A DNA stretch of 64,000 bases from Dethiothermospora halolimnae. GTDB taxonomy: Bacteria; Bacillota; Clostridia; Tissierellales; VENL01. Below, in pieces: positions 60,611 to 64,000 of the stretch. The notes under the pieces are model-generated. The model searched no databases and had not been told where the DNA came from. It saw nothing but the letters and a program-made list of their open reading frames with translations. The stretch lies in contig NZ_JBAKFX010000004.1 in assembly GCF_037577855.1 (NCBI RefSeq), positions 79,755 to 143,754 on the forward strand. The letters are read 5' to 3'. Every line of letters starts with the position of its first letter. Position 1 is the stretch's first letter. The position numbers and the translations under genes were made by a program.

Positions 60611-62266
60611 ATGAGAAAAATGTCATATTTGGAATTAGACAACCCAACAACCAAATCATGTGAATTTGAAGTGGGATTTAGTAAACCATTTAACAGAAAA
60701 TATTATAAACGCTTTAGGATTACAGGTACTTATTATGGCGAATCTACAGATAACGTTAGAAGATATGTATTTGATGAACGGGCAGGAAATTCATCTTCTA
60801 GGTATTTTAGAGATGAAATAAATGATGGGATGAGTGCAGGAAGAACATATGAATTATATTTTTATGCTCAGGCTCAAAATGGTAAATGGTATCTAGGTGG
60901 TTCAGATGAAATTACTATGAAAACAAAGAATTACAGCAATAATGGGTATTTAACAATTGAGAATATTTATACGAGACCAAGATACAGTAGGAGTTCACCA
61001 TTTGTTGTAGGAGAAGAAGTTGACTTTGATGTGAAAGTCGAAAATAATTCAGAACATGAAAGTGATAAATATTATGTAAGGGTTAGATCAAGAGATGTAA
61101 GCGTAGAGGATATAGGTAGGGAAAATCCATTAAGGGGACATGACGAACAGTCCCAATCTTTAAGTTTAACAGTAGACGAACCTGGAAGACATGAATTGAT
61201 ATTTGAAGTTTTAGATAGAGATGAAGAAACCGTTATAGATAGTAAAACAGAGACATATACATGGCAAGATAAAAGCAGAGATTTAAAAATAACGGGAATT
61301 AAGCATAAAGGTGACCTAACTACGGGTAAAGATGAAGAGTTCTTTGTTGATGTAAAAAACTATAGTAGAAGCTTAGAAAGCTCAAATTTTGCAGTTTATG
61401 CATATTGTGATGGAAAAGAGGTAGGAGGTGCTCCTTATGAAAGGTCATTAGAATCTGGAGAGTCTAGAACAGTAGCTTTAGATATAAGGATAGACGAACC
61501 TGGAAGGTATAGAATACACTTTGTGATTGATATAGATGGGGGTATTGTTGATATAGATTATGATGATTTTGAGTGGGATTATGGTGGCAATCGTGATTAT
61601 AACTTAAGTGCATCGCAATATGGAAGAAATCAATTGAAACTTAAAGTATCATTTAAGGTTGAACAAGATATTTATCCTGCAGCTCCATTGCAGATGTTAG
61701 TGTATTATCCCGGTGATATGGTTCATTCGTCTCCAACTTTCACTAAAACATATACATCTCTTAGAAAAGGGGAGAGAGTTACAGAGTATATTGATGTAGA
61801 TAGATTTGCAGAACATAGGGTTAAATTAAGTACTTTAGGAGGACGTATATACGACTCAGTAGATGTAATGGTAGGTATTACAGGTACACTAGAAAGTACC
61901 AAGCATAAATTTACAAAAGCTGATGTCGACGCAGCCGCTCTAAATGAAATTATTGGTAATGTAACGATAGCTGGAATTTTAGGAATAACTGGCACTGTAT
62001 TTATAAGCAAAGCGGCGGGAGGAGTTCTTTTTCTAACTGGTCCGTTTATATCAGGTCTAACTAGACGTGCTCGAGGATTAGATATTCATATGTCTAGTGA
62101 AATGCCTAAAAAAGATTATTCTATTCAGACTTTTTACTCCCATTCGGAAAACTATTTAAAAGTAAAAGTAAAAATATGGAATCCGAAAGGTGATTTGATA
62201 GATGTAGAAGAAAGAAAAGTAGAGCTTTTAACTTTTAAAAGTTACGAGGATAATTTGAACTATTAA
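60611..62266 (+). CDS. large Ig-like multidomain protein with hydrophobic C-terminal segment, unknown function
   Basis: I do not recognise this 551-aa protein. The N-terminal domain (about 1-108) looks like a fibronectin/Ig fold. Two CARDB-like repeats follow (about 112-218 and 220-320), each containing DEPGR and ending in a Trp-containing D/E segment (ETYTWQD, DFEWDYG). Another beta domain (to about 430) ends with DVMVGITGTLESTKHK. A Gly/Ala/Ile-rich stretch (EIIGNVTIAGILGITGTVFI, AAGGVLFLTGPFISGL) could insert in a membrane. There is no signal peptide. The ATG follows AAAGGGGTGAGTAATAA. It lies alone inside the degraded element, intact where its neighbours are broken. Confidence 0.7.
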   Translation: MRKMSYLELDNPTTKSCEFEVGFSKPFNRKYYKRFRITGTYYGESTDNVRRYVFDERAGNSSSRYFRDEINDGMSAGRTYELYFYAQAQNGKWYLGGSDEITMKTKNYSNNGYLTIENIYTRPRYSRSSPFVVGEEVDFDVKVENNSEHESDKYYVRVRSRDVSVEDIGRENPLRGHDEQSQSLSLTVDEPGRHELIFEVLDRDEETVIDSKTETYTWQDKSRDLKITGIKHKGDLTTGKDEEFFVDVKNYSRSLESSNFAVYAYCDGKEVGGAPYERSLESGESRTVALDIRIDEPGRYRIHFVIDIDGGIVDIDYDDFEWDYGGNRDYNLSASQYGRNQLKLKVSFKVEQDIYPAAPLQMLVYYPGDMVHSSPTFTKTYTSLRKGERVTEYIDVDRFAEHRVKLSTLGGRIYDSVDVMVGITGTLESTKHKFTKADVDAAALNEIIGNVTIAGILGITGTVFISKAAGGVLFLTGPFISGLTRRARGLDIHMSSEMPKKDYSIQTFYSHSENYLKVKVKIWNPKGDLIDVEERKVELLTFKSYEDNLNY

Positions 62267-62330
62267 AAACCCTTATATCAAAGTTTACCATTATATGATT
62301 AAATATAAAACTTAGAAGGATATGATATAA

Positions 62331-62374
62331 AAAATAGCTTATATAAGCTTTTAAAAGCTTATATAAGCTATTTT
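62331..62374. terminator. 44-bp perfect palindrome, bidirectional terminator
   Basis: AAAATAGCTTATATAAGC through GCTTATATAAGCTATTTT is a perfect palindrome. It sits between the convergent Ig-like gene and the truncated minus-strand gene. Confidence 0.8.
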
Positions 62375-62380
62375 CAAACG

Positions 62381-63092
62381 TTAAATTTGAATTTTATGAA
62401 GTGATCGTATATGTTTTTCTACACTTGAATTAAATTCGATAGAAATATTAGAGATGTCTTTTTTTCTTTCCTCATAATTGTGATACATAAACTCGATAGA
62501 ATTCCATTTAGATAAATAAGATGGTTCATAAGAATCCCAACTTACCTCTTTGAATGAAATGAAACTATAGAATAATCTCAAATTATATCTTGATATTAAG
62601 AATATAACATTACATTGATAAGGGCACACTGATGGAAACTTTGGATTTGCACGTAGTTTTAAACTATGAAAAACGATATCTAAATCCGTATATATACTAA
62701 CTGGATTCCATCTTGGTATGTTTAACTTTGGCCATATTATTGAAGATTCATTTCCCCCATAAATATTGTTTGTGCTAAATTCTTTTTTCACTTTTACAAA
62801 AAAATTATTTTTATTTTCATCAACCCACTTTGCAATCGTGTTAATCCCAAATATATCATCATAGTTATTACATTCTGTAACATTTAAATCGAAAATATGA
62901 TTAAATTTATCTTTATTAAGTGTTTGTATAAGCAATTTTTTTATTTTATGTAAAATTTCTTCAATTTCTTTTTTTGAGATATATGCCTTTGATTGCTCCT
63001 TTATTATACTTAATAAATCAAGCTCTTTTTGCTTTTCTAAGTCAAAGTGTTTTTCGTAGTCACTTAAATTTATATTTTTTATTGACTTGGAT
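62381..63092 (-). pseudogene. unknown gene truncated at its 5' end by an IS3 element
   Basis: The minus-strand frame is open from the IS boundary (63092) to the stop at 62381, reading KSIKNINLSDYEKHFDLEKQ first. It has no start codon of its own except a TTG well inside (62935). The N-terminal part looks like a coiled helix (EQSKAYISKKEIEEILHKIK). Later parts include FGINTIAKWVDENKNNFFVK and WPKLNIPRWNPVSIYTDLDI. I know no family for it. The insertion sequence evidently removed the true start. Confidence 0.65.
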
Positions 63093-64000
63093 TGTCAACC
63101 CTTTTTAAGACACTTTTTTGTCGGACATTAACATTCTATATTCCACAGGGGTAAGGTAATTTAGTGACCCATGAATCCTGTGATTATTATACCAGTTCAC
63201 ATAATCAAATAATAAATATTCAAGCTCCTCAAAACTATTAAATATTTTGTTAAAAGCAAATTCCGTTTTAACAACTTTAAAGGTAGCTTCTGCTACTGCA
63301 TTATCATAGGGGCAGCCTTTTTTACTTAAGGAACGGTTGATATTAAATGTAGTTAATAAGCTATCTATAGCCTTATTTTTAAATTCATTACCCCTATCAG
63401 TATGTAATATTTCAATATCTTCTAGGGGGCGCTGGACCCTTGTAAATGCTTTATAAACAAGATCTGCATCTTTATTCTTACTAGCAGCATAACCAATGAT
63501 TTCACGATTATATAGGTCTAATAATATGCATATATAATTCCATTTACCCTTAACATTTACATAGGTTAAATCGCTTACTACTACCTCTAAAGTTTCTTCT
63601 CTATCAAACTCTCTATTGACTACATTTTCTGTTTTTTCTTCATTACACTTTGATTTATGAACCTTATATTGCTTAACTGTATAATTAGATACTAACCCAT
63701 ATTTTCTCATAATATGCCCAATTCTTCTCCTAGAAACCTGATATCCCTTTTTATCTAATTCTTTTTTTATTTTTCTAGTGCCGTAATTATTTCTACTATT
63801 CTTAAAAATAGTTATAATGTAATTTTCTAGATCACTATCACATTTTTTATCTTTATATTTGTAATAAACAAGACTCCTAGATATATTTAATAATTTACAC
63901 ATGGCGCTGATACTGTACTTATCACTATTAGCCTTGATAATAGCTATTTTCGTCCCATTATCAGCGCCGCTTGCTTTAAAATATCATTCTCCATTTTTAA
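63093..64000 (-). mobile_element. IS3-family insertion sequence (partial, runs off window)
   Basis: The end of the element begins TGTCAACCCTTTTTAAGACA at 63093, just beyond the orfB stop. It includes orfB (transposase) and the 3' end of orfA (reading ENDILKQAALIMGRK, then stop). The other terminal repeat lies outside the window, so target duplication cannot be checked. Confidence 0.85.
63105..63951 (-). CDS. IS3-family transposase orfB (DDE integrase domain)
   Basis: This is the catalytic half of an IS3-type transposase. The DDE triad is visible: Asp in VVSDLTYVNV, Asp in ILHTDRGNEF, and Glu in YDNAVAEATFKVVKTE. The HTH_21 region RRRIGHIMRKYGL precedes it. An ATG at 63902 gives 265 aa, but the frame extends upstream as IAIIKANSDKYSISAMCKLL to the orfA end. 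As in other IS3 elements, orfB is therefore probably made by -1 frameshifting from orfA near 63950. The right end is only about 12 bases beyond the stop. No inactivating changes are seen. Confidence 0.9.

Overview
The window is AT-rich (low G+C) DNA from an anaerobic Firmicute of the Clostridia/Tissierellia type. Supporting signs are the one-piece clostridial PurL, a HydABC-type [FeFe]-hydrogenase, T-box and tandem riboswitch control, GTG/TTG starts behind strong GGAGG sites, and a small Cys-rich clostridial protein. Species cannot be read from the sequence.

Region 1 (1-14520) is a de novo purine operon, purL-purK-purE-purC-purF-purM-purN-purH-purD. It covers PRPP to IMP except purB. A sigma-A promoter and a tandem guanine aptamer plus PRPP (ykkC subtype 2b) aptamer with a terminator precede purL. 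The gaps between genes are filled with long palindromic repeats, some of which encode the last residues of the neighbouring enzymes.

Region 2 (14520-25680) holds two unknown small genes, a TrpR-like yerC regulator, a LysR regulator divergent from a secreted alkaline phosphatase preceded by an 11-bp periodic PhoP-like box array, a YibE/F membrane protein, hydABC on the minus strand, and a lone trpB. trpB is controlled by a Trp T-box (specifier TGG) whose antiterminator/terminator module is present twice.

Region 3 (25790-36925) carries pcrA and ligA, then a translationally coupled pair: a 614-aa protein with two different metallopeptidase domains and a radical SAM/SPASM protein. This pair looks like an uncharacterised peptide-processing system. 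gatCAB (tRNA amidotransferase) follows.

Region 4 (36926-46240) is an oligopeptide ABC transporter, oppBCDF, followed by two tandem paralogous lipoprotein binding proteins, each with its own promoter. Region 5 (46240-54760) holds a Cys-rich small protein, an ADP-ribosyltransferase-like protein paired with a HypE/AIR-synthase-like protein, a cell-wall amidase, a UPF0316 membrane protein, and the conserved gerM-rph-rdgB-phosphoesterase cluster.

Region 6 (54800-56270) is a tRNA cluster with a perfect consensus promoter: Arg(TCT), His, Lys, Leu, Gly, Lys, Leu, Arg(TCG). Two tRNA 5' fragments (Lys and Gly type) break at the same tRNA position and are followed by the same 47-nt, covarying two-helix element. 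Region 7 (56270-64000) begins at tRNA-Arg(TCG) and is a decayed integrated element: a broken tyrosine integrase, remnants of an M23 endolysin and an LLH-type holin, a sigma-like protein, a large Ig-like protein of unknown role, and a gene cut by an IS3-family element that runs off the window.
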